Virus record (IMG/VR): IMGVR_UViG_3300034106_004872
Location: 1 to 62,385 of that record
Direction: 5' to 3' (one strand)
DNA length: 62,385 bases
Source of the DNA: a virus
Under the pieces are notes generated by a model. It was not told the origin of the DNA and ran no database searches. It saw only the letters and a program-made list of their open reading frames with translations. Shown here piece by piece: positions 51,001-60,019 of this stretch. Within the stretch, counting starts at the first letter, position 1. Every line of letters starts with the position of its first letter. The translations under genes were made by a program, and so were the position numbers.

Positions 51001-54000
51001 CTTTATCCACAATTAGATAGAGACAATATTGAATTTAATCCACCTTCAGCAAAAACTTTTGCGCTTCGTTCTCCAATTGGCGATACAAATACAAGTGATT
51101 TGAAAAAAAGTATTACTAGAGAAACAATTGATAAGTTAGTAACTTCTCTAGGAATCGGAAAACCAATAACATCAGTCACATCATCTTCCACAAGTGCAAC
51201 ATTATCATTTGGAAGGAGACATGGATTAGGTGGAATTATAGAAGGAACTTTTGATACTGTTGGTGATGCTGCTTACATTTCAGGAACTCATTATGATGTA
51301 AAACTTCTAAATGGAGATCCAAATCCATCAGTTGGAACATGGAAGGGTGCAACTACAAAGGTAGTTGTATCTGGTGGTTCTGTAGATTCAGTTACAATTC
51401 TTTCATCTGGATCTGGTTATGCAAATGGTGAAGTTCTTTATCTAGATTCGTCCAGAGTTGCTGGTAATGGTAGAGGATATACAGTTACAACTGCTGGTAT
51501 TTCTACAAGTATTGGGGATGTAGTTCAAATTACTGGTATTGGAACAGTAACGGATGGGTATTATAGAATTAGTAATATTGTATCTGATACTCAAATTTCA
51601 ATTGCAAAAACAGGAAGTGATCCAACACCAATCTCTGGTCAGTATGTGTTTATTACTGGACCATCCTTTAAAATTACTTCAAGTTCTTATAATTCTACTT
51701 CACAAATTACTACTTTCGTAACTCAAACTCCTCATGGATTATTGAAAGGTAATAAATTCAGAGTCATTGACTCAAGTAACAATAACGTTGGGGATTATGT
51801 TGTTGAAGAAAAAATAAATGTAACTTCATTTACTGCCATTACTTCACAATCCTTAAGTGTTACAAATGGTCATATTCTGAAGCATGGATTTTCTGCCAAT
51901 GATGCAATTTCTGATATTGGGCAAGAAAATATTGGATCTCGCCATACTATACTTTATGATAATGAAGTTGTTAAACTTTCAAATGCAATTACAACTGAAT
52001 CTACCATAAATGTAGAAACTATTAATTCAGGAATTGCCATTGCGAAAAGATTTTCATTAGGATCTTATATTCAGATTGATAATGAAATTATGAGAATTAC
52101 TTCTTCAGGTAATGATTCTCAATTTAATGTTATTCGTGGTGCTTTTGGAACTCGTCAAGAATCTCATGCTACTGATTCTTTAATTCGTAAAGTCAAACCA
52201 GTTCCAATTGAATTCCGCAGACCATCAATTCTTCGTGCTTCGGGTCATACATTTGAATATCTTGGATATGGACCAGGGAACTATTCAACTGGATTACCTC
52301 AAGTTCAGGTTAAATCACTTTCAGAAAGAGAAGATTTCTTAGTTCAGTCTCAAGAAAGATCTGGTGGTGTAGTTGTTTATACTGGTATGAATAATAATGG
52401 AGATTTCTTTAGTGGAAACACTAAAACATCTTCATCTTCTGGAGAGATCACTTCTTATGATATTCCAACTCCAACAATTACCGGAGAGGATGCTTCAAAA
52501 TCAAGTGTTGTTTATGATGAAGTTACAGTAAAAGAAAGACTTCTTGTAGAGGGTGGTGATTCTGGAACGGTTCTTTCTCAGTTTGACGGTCCAGTTACGT
52601 TTAACCAACAAACTAGATTTAAAAATACTGCAAACTTCAGTGGTCAAATTAGAGTTACTAATACAACATCATCAGATTCAATTGGAAAGGGTGCTCTAAC
52701 TGTTAAAGGTGGAGTTGGAGTTGGTGAAAATCTGAATGTTGGAGGAAATTCCACATTTACTGGAAGTGTTCAAATTTCAAACATCACAGAATCTACATCA
52801 ACTTCAATTGGTGCTCTTCGTGTTCTTGGTGGAATTGGAGTTGCTAAAAAGTTAAATGCAGCATCCTTAGGAATTGTTAATTCCGCTACAATTGGAGATA
52901 TTCTTACAGTTACAGGTGCTGAAGGAGTTACATCACCAAAGTTTAAGGCAACAACTCCACAATCTTCGGTTTTAAATGGAATTCTCACTTATAAGATGCT
53001 TCGTGCTGATGGAAACCAAGATTTCATTAGTTTCCGTGAAGTTACCAATGCTCTTGGATATACTCCTGCAGATAGTGCATCAATCTCTGGAGATTTTCCA
53101 CTTGGAAATTCATTAATTTGTGATGATATTTCCGGATCCTTTAATGGATCAACGACTGACTTTACTCTTAGAATTAATGGAACTGCATTTATTCCTGCGG
53201 GAAGTTCAGCAAATCTAATTGTATCCATTGGAGGTGTCATTCAAAGACCTGGTGCAGACTTTATAGTTGTTCAATCTGGTGGTCAGAATACTAGTACCAT
53301 AAGATTCACAACTGCTCCTGCATCTGGTGTTTCATGTTTTATTATTGCTCTGGGTGGTCAAGGTTCTCTTATTTCAAATATTGACTGGGAGAATAAAGGA
53401 GAAATTCTTGTTGCAACTGGAAATAATGCTGCTGCAAGACTACAAGTTGGTTCAAATGGACATGTTTTAACTGCAGATAACACACAATCTTCTGGAGTTA
53501 AATGGGCACCGGGAATTCCTGTTGGTTCAGTATTTTATATGGCAGCATCTTCTTTAGACACTACAACAGGTGGTTCTGCAATTATTGGAGCAACACAATA
53601 TGATGCGCCAGAGGGTTATTTGATTTGTAATGGTGGAGTAATTCCAACTAGTGGAACTTTCCAAGGAGTAAATGCTTCAATATTACAAAGTCTAAGATCT
53701 TTCTTAGGAACTACTTATGGTGCCACTGGAACTCTTCCAAATCTAATTAATAATTTTGTAGGATACTCCGCAATTCCTGGAGATGCTAGTGGTACTGCTG
53801 ATGCAATAATTCCTTATCATAATCATACTGCAACTTCCTCTGTTGGCGATCCTGGACACGATCACACATCAGTTAATAGTGATATTGCTAGAAATACTGG
53901 TGGATATGGTAGTGGTTCCGGCGGTGGAGGTCTTGGCGGAAACCAAATTACAATGAATCCTAATACTACCGGGATTACTGTTTCAACAACAGTAAATTAC

Positions 54001-54075
54001 GCAGGAACTCCAGGTAACATAACCAACGCAAACCTTCCACCATATGTTGGAATGCTTCCAGTGATTAAATACTAA
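48019..54075 (+). CDS. Giant beta-helix virion protein with tail-collar C-terminus (2018 aa)
   Basis: TTG start, supported by a purine-rich AAGAGGA 8-14 bases upstream and late core. The N-terminal part (GRTLYVNPYDLDSTDSIENTGNSLAQPFKTIQRALLEA) is pectate-lyase-like beta-helix. Near residue 485 the block SFIQIVSVFAIGFNKHFDIESGGDASITNSNSNFG is shared with the protein at 34249. A GSGYANGEVLYL motif lies near 1134. The C-terminal 190 residues are a phage tail-collar domain with VGSVFYMAA...APEGYLICNGG and two H-x-H metal motifs (HNHTA, GHDHTS) as in T4 gp12-like short fibres. It is probably a long baseplate-attached fibre or a wedge protein. Confidence 0.75.
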   Translation: MPLNKLSNFIKNTDGRTLYVNPYDLDSTDSIENTGNSLAQPFKTIQRALLEAARFSFVNGRDNDLVEKTTILVFPGEHLIDNRPGYAIYDNIGTAFAVPPTGGVGAPALTTLSLELDSNFDLTQEDNILYKFNSVRGGVIIPRGTSIVGLDLRKTKVRPKYVPNPTDNAVKKSSIFRVTGACYFWQFSFFDGDESGLVYTHPSLFNTNYQSVPRFSHHKLTCFEYADGVNEVGTYGLTDLDMYYSKLSNAFNTYRQIPASSKFPSGEENFAKRDPEWEIVGAFATDPIEIQTIISGNGTTASTQVTVTTNSDHNLNAGTPIKIKGVSVPEYNISTKVQNVINQNQFTYLLESFPITLDPAPVATGATVTVETDTVSGASPYIFNCSLRSVWGMNGMHADGAKASGFRSMVVAQFTAVSLQKDDRAFVKYDPVTRSYNGVTPVDNAVYGSALPTGASQTNTQKVYHLDPNAIYRKGWESSHIKISNDSFIQIVSVFAIGFNKHFDIESGGDASITNSNSNFGQISLNSDGFKAEAFDKDNNAFITSIIPPKHIVNAEEDIEWLSIDVGLTTNSTYNPLGDKIYLYGLAARDSLPVNITQGYRIGARVNDKLYLPINNTEYSANIYMQDGFTSSYKVYDVASVTNSILTLTTNHNLSDGEKIIINSETGDLPENVTPHVIFYAIVSGIDLNADQIKLATSYTNALNGEDLQIYKGAQLKIYSRVSDKNAGEIGSPIQFDETAGNWYIQVNSSNAIYNQLNALGVSVLSETTDLTYIKRIVDDRSLDEKIYKIRVVIPKELPGSKNPEDGFIIQESSTTGVGTNYFTQTVISGVDYEYDKNPRFITTCTLATNTVTVLTSLPHDLNVGDLVIIRNVTDDNNPSGLYDRGYNGKFEVKTIVNDMSFTYETTDVNEKIHTPAATSTNNINLRTTAEQVRDLPRFEKNDCQSNLYVYRNEVISPYVEGSQDGIYHLYVLNASNAITEEFTNLEYSQSPVDLYPQLDRDNIEFNPPSAKTFALRSPIGDTNTSDLKKSITRETIDKLVTSLGIGKPITSVTSSSTSATLSFGRRHGLGGIIEGTFDTVGDAAYISGTHYDVKLLNGDPNPSVGTWKGATTKVVVSGGSVDSVTILSSGSGYANGEVLYLDSSRVAGNGRGYTVTTAGISTSIGDVVQITGIGTVTDGYYRISNIVSDTQISIAKTGSDPTPISGQYVFITGPSFKITSSSYNSTSQITTFVTQTPHGLLKGNKFRVIDSSNNNVGDYVVEEKINVTSFTAITSQSLSVTNGHILKHGFSANDAISDIGQENIGSRHTILYDNEVVKLSNAITTESTINVETINSGIAIAKRFSLGSYIQIDNEIMRITSSGNDSQFNVIRGAFGTRQESHATDSLIRKVKPVPIEFRRPSILRASGHTFEYLGYGPGNYSTGLPQVQVKSLSEREDFLVQSQERSGGVVVYTGMNNNGDFFSGNTKTSSSSGEITSYDIPTPTITGEDASKSSVVYDEVTVKERLLVEGGDSGTVLSQFDGPVTFNQQTRFKNTANFSGQIRVTNTTSSDSIGKGALTVKGGVGVGENLNVGGNSTFTGSVQISNITESTSTSIGALRVLGGIGVAKKLNAASLGIVNSATIGDILTVTGAEGVTSPKFKATTPQSSVLNGILTYKMLRADGNQDFISFREVTNALGYTPADSASISGDFPLGNSLICDDISGSFNGSTTDFTLRINGTAFIPAGSSANLIVSIGGVIQRPGADFIVVQSGGQNTSTIRFTTAPASGVSCFIIALGGQGSLISNIDWENKGEILVATGNNAAARLQVGSNGHVLTADNTQSSGVKWAPGIPVGSVFYMAASSLDTTTGGSAIIGATQYDAPEGYLICNGGVIPTSGTFQGVNASILQSLRSFLGTTYGATGTLPNLINNFVGYSAIPGDASGTADAIIPYHNHTATSSVGDPGHDHTSVNSDIARNTGGYGSGSGGGGLGGNQITMNPNTTGITVSTTVNYAGTPGNITNANLPPYVGMLPVIKY

Positions 54076-54094
54076 TATAAGGAGATAAACGATT

Positions 54095-54658
54095 ATGTCA
54101 GTTACAAAAGCAAGTTTATTGGGAGATACATTAGGAAATAAAGCATCAGGAACTATTCCAGTTGGTGGAATTATTATGTGGTCTGGAACTGAGATTCCAA
54201 CAGGATGGCAATTGTGTAATAATTCATTAATTACATCAGGTTCACTTGCTGGGCAATTTACTCCAAACTTAGTAGATAAATTTATTGTATGTTCTGGTGG
54301 TGCTTATCAAACAGATGATAGTGGTGGTAGTGCTGATGCTGTTGTAGTTTCTCACTCTCACACTGGAACAACAAGTGATCCGGGTGGTCACATTCACTCT
54401 ATTAATCATCAAACAAAGCGGGTAGAGGATACTGGAACAGCTTATGTAAGTGATTTAACATTTAGAAATGGTGATGGGGATGGGGGTTCAACTAATGTTA
54501 CTACTACTTGGGCTGGAGATAATCCATCTAATGGTCCTATTATAAATGCTGCTGGAGATCATACTCACACAGTTACAATTAATCCGTATGGTGAATCTGG
54601 AACAAACAAAAACCTTCCTCCATACTATGCACTGGCATTCATTATGAGAGTTTCATAA
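54095..54658 (+). CDS. Tail-collar domain protein (187 aa)
   Basis: Strong AAGGAG ribosome site upstream. The N-terminal attachment segment MSVTKASLLGDTLGNKAS is followed by IPVGGIIMWSGTEIPTGWQLCNN, then FTPNLVDKFIVCSGG and H-x-H motifs (HSHTG, HIHS, HTHTV) and the end LPPYYALAFIMR. This is the microcystin-dependent/tail-collar domain of T4 gp12-type short fibres and related adhesins. It resembles the last 150 residues of the preceding protein, so the two may form related metal-binding knobs. Confidence 0.78.
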   Translation: MSVTKASLLGDTLGNKASGTIPVGGIIMWSGTEIPTGWQLCNNSLITSGSLAGQFTPNLVDKFIVCSGGAYQTDDSGGSADAVVVSHSHTGTTSDPGGHIHSINHQTKRVEDTGTAYVSDLTFRNGDGDGGSTNVTTTWAGDNPSNGPIINAAGDHTHTVTINPYGESGTNKNLPPYYALAFIMRVS

Positions 54659-54661
54659 ATA
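54654..54661 (+). promoter_or_regulatory. Late promoter CATAAATA
   Basis: Late core over the stop of the collar gene, 17 bases before the next start. Confidence 0.6.
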
Positions 54662-54678
54662 CTTAAAAAGTCTCCAAG

Positions 54679-57600
54679 ATGGCAAATTATAACAAATCAT
54701 TTAATTTTAGAAATGGTGTTCAGGTAGATACTGATAATTTCATAGTTAATCAAAATGGTTTGGTTGGAATTGGAACAACTATACTGAAAGATTATATTTT
54801 GAATGTTTTTGGGGATGTTAGAATAGTTGGAATTTTAAGTGTCTCAGAAATAAACACTGGAAATCTTAATCTATCAGGAATTTCTTCATTTACAACCCTA
54901 AATGTTGGTGTCACTTCAATTACTTCTGGAATTGTAACTGCAAGTTCTGGAGTTGTTACTTACTATGGGGATGGATCAAAACTTTCTAATCTTCCAACAT
55001 CTCAATGGGTTGATGTAAATACTGGAATAGGTGTCAGTAGCATTTATGCAGTAGGAAATGTTGGAATAGCTACTACAAGTCCATCATTTACCTTTCAAGT
55101 TGGAGCAAATCCACTTGTTTATTCTACTGGTATTGGAATTAATTCTACTGGTGATGTATATTCAAATGGAATCGTAACTGCAGTATCTTTTTCTGGAAAT
55201 GGAAGTAATCTAACATCATTAAATGCATCCAACATTACTTCTGGTACAATAAGTACATCCAGATTTCCATCCAATATTACTCTATCGGGAATTATTACCG
55301 CATCATCATTTGTTGGATCTGGTGCTTCTCTTACTTCCTTGAATGCATCTAATATTACTTCAGGAACATTAAGTACATCCAGACTACCATCAAACATTAT
55401 AGTATCTGGCATTGTAACTGCATCTGGTTTTGTTGGTAACTTAACAGGAACTGCATCAACTGCTAATAGTCTTTCTTCTGGTGGAAGTATTTCTGTTAAT
55501 TCTGTAAATAGTCAATTCAGTTCAACTGGTGTTGCTACAGTAACTGATACTCTTTATGTTGTCGGATTTCCTGCAAAAATTGGAGTAGGAACTAATACAG
55601 CACCTCAAGCAGATATAGAAGTTCGCAAGTCAGGAATTTCATCTATCAGTGTAATAAGTGATAATAATGTTTCTACGATTGGAATTGGAAGAAGTGCAGA
55701 GATAAGAACTGGAAACACAAATACATTTTATTTGTATAGTACTCCAACTTCTTTAGATATTATAAACTCAAATACTGGAAATGTCAACTATTACCTTGAC
55801 TATGGTTCTGCTGGATTAGGAACTGGCGCTTTCCATTGGATTTATGGTCAGAATCCATCAAATCCATTGATGTCTCTTACTTATGATGGAAAACTTGGTT
55901 TAGGTATAACCAATCCACCAACAAAACTTTATGTTGTAGGTTCTTCTTATTTTACTGGTGTAACAACAATTGCAAGTAACTTAACTGTTTCAAATAATTT
56001 AAATGTAAATGGAAATATTACATTTAATGGATCAATTACAGGTAATCTGGGAATTACAACTATAGCAAGATTAGGAATTGCCACAGATACAATTTTAAGT
56101 AATTCTTATGAATTTTTTGTAGGTGGAGATCCTATTTTTGGTGATGGTGTAGCAATTACAAAAACTGATATAAGAGCTTCTGGATTAATTCAATCACAAA
56201 CTCTAACTACTCAAACTTTAACCACTCAAAATGCAACAGTTGCTAATATAAACAGCACTGGTATTATTACTGCCAATTCCTTCAGGGGTGATGGTTCTCA
56301 ATTAACTGGTATTGTTGCCTCGGGTTCTGGTATTGGTATTGGTATACGGGATGATGAAGTTTTAGTTGGAACTGCTACAACAATTAATTTTGGTAATAAT
56401 TTAATAGTATCTCCAGTTTCTTCTGGTGTTGTAACTGTTACTGTTTCGGGTGGAGGAGGATCACAAACATTAGATCAAACACTTGGATATGGAAATACCT
56501 CATCAGAAGGTATGAGTGTTGGTGTTTCTACTTTTAATAATGTTACTGTCGGTGGAGCAACAACTTCTCTGATTGTAAATGGAGATGCAAGAATTACTGG
56601 AATATTGACGATAGGAACATCATCAATCACTCTTGATGGTTCTACTAATACTATTGTAGTTGGATCTGGAATAACTATTGATGGAAATACTGGAATTATC
56701 AGTGCAACATCAATCTCTATCAATGGTGAAACAATTACTGGAGTAGGAGTAACTTATATTGCCGCAGGATCTGGTATTTCGGTAGATCAGAATACTGGTA
56801 CGGTAACAATTAGTGCAACTGGGGGTGGAGGTGGTGGTTCATCTCAGTGGGTTACAACATCCGCTGGAATTCATACAACCTCTAATGTCGGTATTGGAAC
56901 CACAAATCCAGTAACTGAACTTGAAATATATGGTGGAGTATTAGGATTTGGTAGTGGTAATATAAGAATTGGTGATTCCACTACTGGTTGTTCAGTTTCA
57001 TCATCCCAACATAACTTTTTTGCTGGTATAGGCGCTGGAAGTTCTACCACTAGTAATGAAGGTGATGGGCAGAATATTTTTATTGGTCTTTCTGCTGGAT
57101 ATTATAATATTAAAGGTGGTGATAATATTTTCCTTGGATGCGAATCTGGTTATTTTAATAATTGTAATGGTGGTTATAATGGTGGTTTTAATAATAACTT
57201 CTTTGGTAATAGAGCAGGATATTCCAACATTGATGGATCTTATAATAACTTCTTAGGTGCTGGTGCAGGATGTTCCAACATTGATGGATCTTATAATAAC
57301 TTCTTTGGTAATAGAGCAGGATGTTCCAACATTGATGGATCTTATAATAACTTCTTTGGTCGTTATGCAGGATTTGCAAACACCACTGGATCTTATAATA
57401 ACTTCTTTGGTAATAACGCAGGACGTAACAACACCACTGGATATTATAATAACTTCTTTGGTTATTGTGCAGGAAGTTATAATACCATTGGAAGTGATAA
57501 TACCTTCTTTGGTGCTTTTGCTGGAGCAGCGAACACTACTGGAAATCATAATAACTTCTTTGGTGCTGGTGCAGGTGGTGGTAACACCACTGGATCTTAT

Positions 57601-58827
57601 AATAACTCCTTTGGTCGTTCTGCAGGACAAAATAACACCACTGGATGTTATAATAACTTCTTTGGAAAGGACGCTGGATTTGCAGCAGAACTGGGATATG
57701 ACTATGAAGGATCTGATAACAACTTGTTTGGTAGGTCTACAGGAGCAGAGATTAGCACAGGATCTTTTAATAACTTCTTTGGTGCTTGTGCAGGACTCCA
57801 CAACACCACTGGATCTAATAATAACTTCTTTGGTAAGTATTCTGGTTATTGTAACACCACTGGATGTTTTAATAACTTCTTAGGTGTTTATGCAGGGCAA
57901 GGAAGAAAAGGTAGAATAACATCTATAGGTATCACAAGTTCCACCACATTAGCAGGAGAAGCAAATAACTCTTATCCTGATGTATCTGGAACTGGTGGTG
58001 ATGGATCTGGGGCAACTTTCTATGTTGAAAGAGATGGTAATGGTGATGTTACTATAGTTAATATTATAACAGAGGGTCAAAATTATAATCAAGGAAATAC
58101 ACTTACGATTGATGGTTCTGCTGTTGGCGGTTCTTCTGGTACTGATGATATTACAATTACCGTTGATACTGTTGAAGGAAGCACTGGATCTGATAATAAC
58201 TTCTTTGGTAGATGTGCGGGACTTAATAACACCACTGGATCTTATAATAATTTCTTTGGTGAGGGTGCAGGAAAAGACAACACCGATGGAAGACGTAATA
58301 ACTTCTTAGGTGCTAGTGCAGGATGTTCTAACACCACTGGATGTAATAATAACTTTTTTGGTAATAGAGTAGGACTTAACAACATCACTGGAAATTATAA
58401 TAACTTCTTTGGTAAGTATTCTGGTTATTTTAATACCACTGGATCTAGTAATAACTTTTTTGGACAAAATGCTGGATCTAATAATACCACTGGATGTTAT
58501 AATAACTTCTTTGGAAAGGACGCTGGATCTAATAATATCACTGGATCTTGCAATATAGCGATTGGACATAATGTTCAACTCTACAATTCATCTGGTGATA
58601 ATCAATTAGCAATTGGTGTAGGAAATAGTACTTGGATTATTGGAGATGAGAACTTTAATGTTGGTATTGGAACCACAAGTCCAACATCTAAATTAACTGT
58701 TACTGGAGATGTTTTAGTTTCTGGTGTAGTAACTGCAACTTCATTTAGTGGTGATGGATCTCAATTAACTGGTATCACTGGTTCTGGTTCTGGTATTAAT
58801 GCTGTTGTTGCTTCCTTTATGTTCTAG
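54679..58827 (+). CDS. Large NNFFG-repeat tail fibre (1382 aa)
   Basis: N-terminal MANYNKSFNFRNGVQVDTDNFIVNQNGLVGIGTTILKDYILNVFGDV, then many beta-repeat shaft modules (VTASSFVGSGASLTSLNASNITSGT). From about residue 775 come NNFFG-type repeats interrupted by one copy of the 97-aa cassette (about 1074-1170). The C-terminal shaft GIGTTSPTSKLTVTGDVLVSGVVTATSF is identical to that of the fibre at 9148, but the tip is cut short (ITGSGSGINAVVASFMF). QWVTTSAGIHTTSNVGIGTTNP is shared with the fibre at 2034. It probably acts with the two following proteins. Confidence 0.75.
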   Translation: MANYNKSFNFRNGVQVDTDNFIVNQNGLVGIGTTILKDYILNVFGDVRIVGILSVSEINTGNLNLSGISSFTTLNVGVTSITSGIVTASSGVVTYYGDGSKLSNLPTSQWVDVNTGIGVSSIYAVGNVGIATTSPSFTFQVGANPLVYSTGIGINSTGDVYSNGIVTAVSFSGNGSNLTSLNASNITSGTISTSRFPSNITLSGIITASSFVGSGASLTSLNASNITSGTLSTSRLPSNIIVSGIVTASGFVGNLTGTASTANSLSSGGSISVNSVNSQFSSTGVATVTDTLYVVGFPAKIGVGTNTAPQADIEVRKSGISSISVISDNNVSTIGIGRSAEIRTGNTNTFYLYSTPTSLDIINSNTGNVNYYLDYGSAGLGTGAFHWIYGQNPSNPLMSLTYDGKLGLGITNPPTKLYVVGSSYFTGVTTIASNLTVSNNLNVNGNITFNGSITGNLGITTIARLGIATDTILSNSYEFFVGGDPIFGDGVAITKTDIRASGLIQSQTLTTQTLTTQNATVANINSTGIITANSFRGDGSQLTGIVASGSGIGIGIRDDEVLVGTATTINFGNNLIVSPVSSGVVTVTVSGGGGSQTLDQTLGYGNTSSEGMSVGVSTFNNVTVGGATTSLIVNGDARITGILTIGTSSITLDGSTNTIVVGSGITIDGNTGIISATSISINGETITGVGVTYIAAGSGISVDQNTGTVTISATGGGGGGSSQWVTTSAGIHTTSNVGIGTTNPVTELEIYGGVLGFGSGNIRIGDSTTGCSVSSSQHNFFAGIGAGSSTTSNEGDGQNIFIGLSAGYYNIKGGDNIFLGCESGYFNNCNGGYNGGFNNNFFGNRAGYSNIDGSYNNFLGAGAGCSNIDGSYNNFFGNRAGCSNIDGSYNNFFGRYAGFANTTGSYNNFFGNNAGRNNTTGYYNNFFGYCAGSYNTIGSDNTFFGAFAGAANTTGNHNNFFGAGAGGGNTTGSYNNSFGRSAGQNNTTGCYNNFFGKDAGFAAELGYDYEGSDNNLFGRSTGAEISTGSFNNFFGACAGLHNTTGSNNNFFGKYSGYCNTTGCFNNFLGVYAGQGRKGRITSIGITSSTTLAGEANNSYPDVSGTGGDGSGATFYVERDGNGDVTIVNIITEGQNYNQGNTLTIDGSAVGGSSGTDDITITVDTVEGSTGSDNNFFGRCAGLNNTTGSYNNFFGEGAGKDNTDGRRNNFLGASAGCSNTTGCNNNFFGNRVGLNNITGNYNNFFGKYSGYFNTTGSSNNFFGQNAGSNNTTGCYNNFFGKDAGSNNITGSCNIAIGHNVQLYNSSGDNQLAIGVGNSTWIIGDENFNVGIGTTSPTSKLTVTGDVLVSGVVTATSFSGDGSQLTGITGSGSGINAVVASFMF
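57010..58550 (+). repeat. NNFFG-coding tandem repeats, fibre copy 3
   Basis: 48-51-bp units like those at 9358, with the cassette at 57898-58189 in the middle. 58177-58280 is essentially identical to 9715-9820. Confidence 0.88.
57898..58189 (+). repeat. Fibre cassette, copy 3
   Basis: Third copy of the module also found at 9442 and 10681, embedded in the same way between NNFFG units. Confidence 0.85.
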
Positions 58828-58835
58828 TATAAATA
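58828..58835 (+). promoter_or_regulatory. Late promoter TATAAATA
   Basis: Exact late core directly after the fibre stop and 22 bases before the next gene. Confidence 0.7.
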
Positions 58836-58857
58836 TCCATACACATATAGAATAATA

Positions 58858-59232
58858 ATGACTGCACCAAATCTTAAAAATCCAACTTCAATTGTCGGAT
58901 TTACAACTATTGTCGGTATTAGTACTACAGACATGGTTGGAATTGTAACAAATCTTTCTGATAGTAATAGTTCTTATAAAATTAATTGTATTTTTGCCGC
59001 AAATGTAGATGGTTCAAGTGCTGTAGATATTAGTGTAAGTATATTGAGAAATAGTATTGATGGATATATTGCAAAAACTATTGCTGTTCCTGCTGATGCC
59101 ACACAGGTAATTAGTACGAAAGAAACTTATTTTTATTTGGAAGAAGGAGATGAACTTAGAGCACAGGCAAGTTCTGCTAATGATATTGATATTACTGTTT
59201 CCGGTGAGATAATTTATCAGGAGATCCTCTGA
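58858..59232 (+). CDS. Small virion protein (124 aa)
   Basis: MTAPNLKNPTSIVGFTTIVGISTTDMVGIVTNLSDSNSSYKINCIFAANVDGSSAVDISVSILRN... is beta-rich, with an N-terminal segment resembling fibre-shaft motifs. No family recognised. It is short enough to be a fibre cap or connector. The stop overlaps the next start (TGATG). Confidence 0.5.
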   Translation: MTAPNLKNPTSIVGFTTIVGISTTDMVGIVTNLSDSNSSYKINCIFAANVDGSSAVDISVSILRNSIDGYIAKTIAVPADATQVISTKETYFYLEEGDELRAQASSANDIDITVSGEIIYQEIL

Positions 59233-60017
59233 TGTTGGGCTTCAACGGCGGATTGATTGGTGTCAGGCGTGTGCCAACAGGCAGCGCAGCAACCGGGCTC
59301 TGGTTCCAGAATGAGCAGAGCGTGGCAAGGCGTGCGGCGATTTGGCCATCAGCTGGTGATCCAACGCCAGGGCTATCTCCAGTTCTCTGGTACGACTTTG
59401 CCGATGAGACTACCGTCACCACATCGGGAACGGAAATCACTGCGGTTACCAGCAAGGGCAGCAGAGCATGGACGCTATCAAAAAGCGCAACAGGTCCGCA
59501 GTACGTGACAGGCATCAACAGCAAAAAATGCTTGGATTGGGGCAGTAGCAATCACAACAATTATCTGCGAAATACAGACACGACGACAACGGCTATAGCT
59601 GAAATCTACGTTATCATGGATGGGGCATTTGGCGGAACTTATACTAGCTTTGGCGGATTGATTACTAGCTCAAATGATCCCGGGTGGCGCATTAGCGGCA
59701 ACAGCACTTCTTACAATCAGGACGGCACCGGCTTTGATCGCGCTTACATCAATGGCGGAACAACCGACAGATTCAGCACATCGCATTTCACTTCGCCAAG
59801 CGTTGACGATCCCTCGATCATCCGAATCTTAAATAATGGCTCGGCCTCATTTAACGCGACTCAAGGAGTTCAATTAGGTAACGATAGAACAAACGCCGGT
59901 CGTGGCTGGCTTGGCTTGATCGGTGAGGTTATATGTTTCTCCTCTGTGTTGAACAGCACTGATCGAGACTCACTGCAGGCATGGTTGGCCTTCAAATGGG
60001 GCATCACGATGGTCTAA
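59232..60017 (+). CDS. LamG/concanavalin-A-like lectin protein (261 aa), GC-rich
   Basis: MLGFNGGLIGVRRVPTGSAATGLWF...SPVLWYDFADETTVT, then a jelly-roll pattern and the end LIGEVICFSSVLNSTDRDSLQAWLAFKWGI. The I-G-E-x-I-x-[FY]-x-x-x-L and W-L-x-x-K-W-G-I pattern is typical of LamG/concanavalin-like domains in surface proteins. These bind carbohydrate or act as structural modules. The coding region is visibly richer in G and C than its neighbours (codons GGC, GCC, ATC), and the start overlaps the preceding gene (TGATG). Probably a receptor-binding or decoration module acquired by transfer from another phage or host. Confidence 0.68.
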   Translation: MLGFNGGLIGVRRVPTGSAATGLWFQNEQSVARRAAIWPSAGDPTPGLSPVLWYDFADETTVTTSGTEITAVTSKGSRAWTLSKSATGPQYVTGINSKKCLDWGSSNHNNYLRNTDTTTTAIAEIYVIMDGAFGGTYTSFGGLITSSNDPGWRISGNSTSYNQDGTGFDRAYINGGTTDRFSTSHFTSPSVDDPSIIRILNNGSASFNATQGVQLGNDRTNAGRGWLGLIGEVICFSSVLNSTDRDSLQAWLAFKWGITMV

Positions 60018-60019
60018 CC

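Noticed and set aside
57253-57801. Minus-strand ORF of 182 codons over the NNFFG repeats
   Set aside because: The open frame results from the repeat unit having no stop in that phase. The encoded pattern is repetitive and has no ribosome site.
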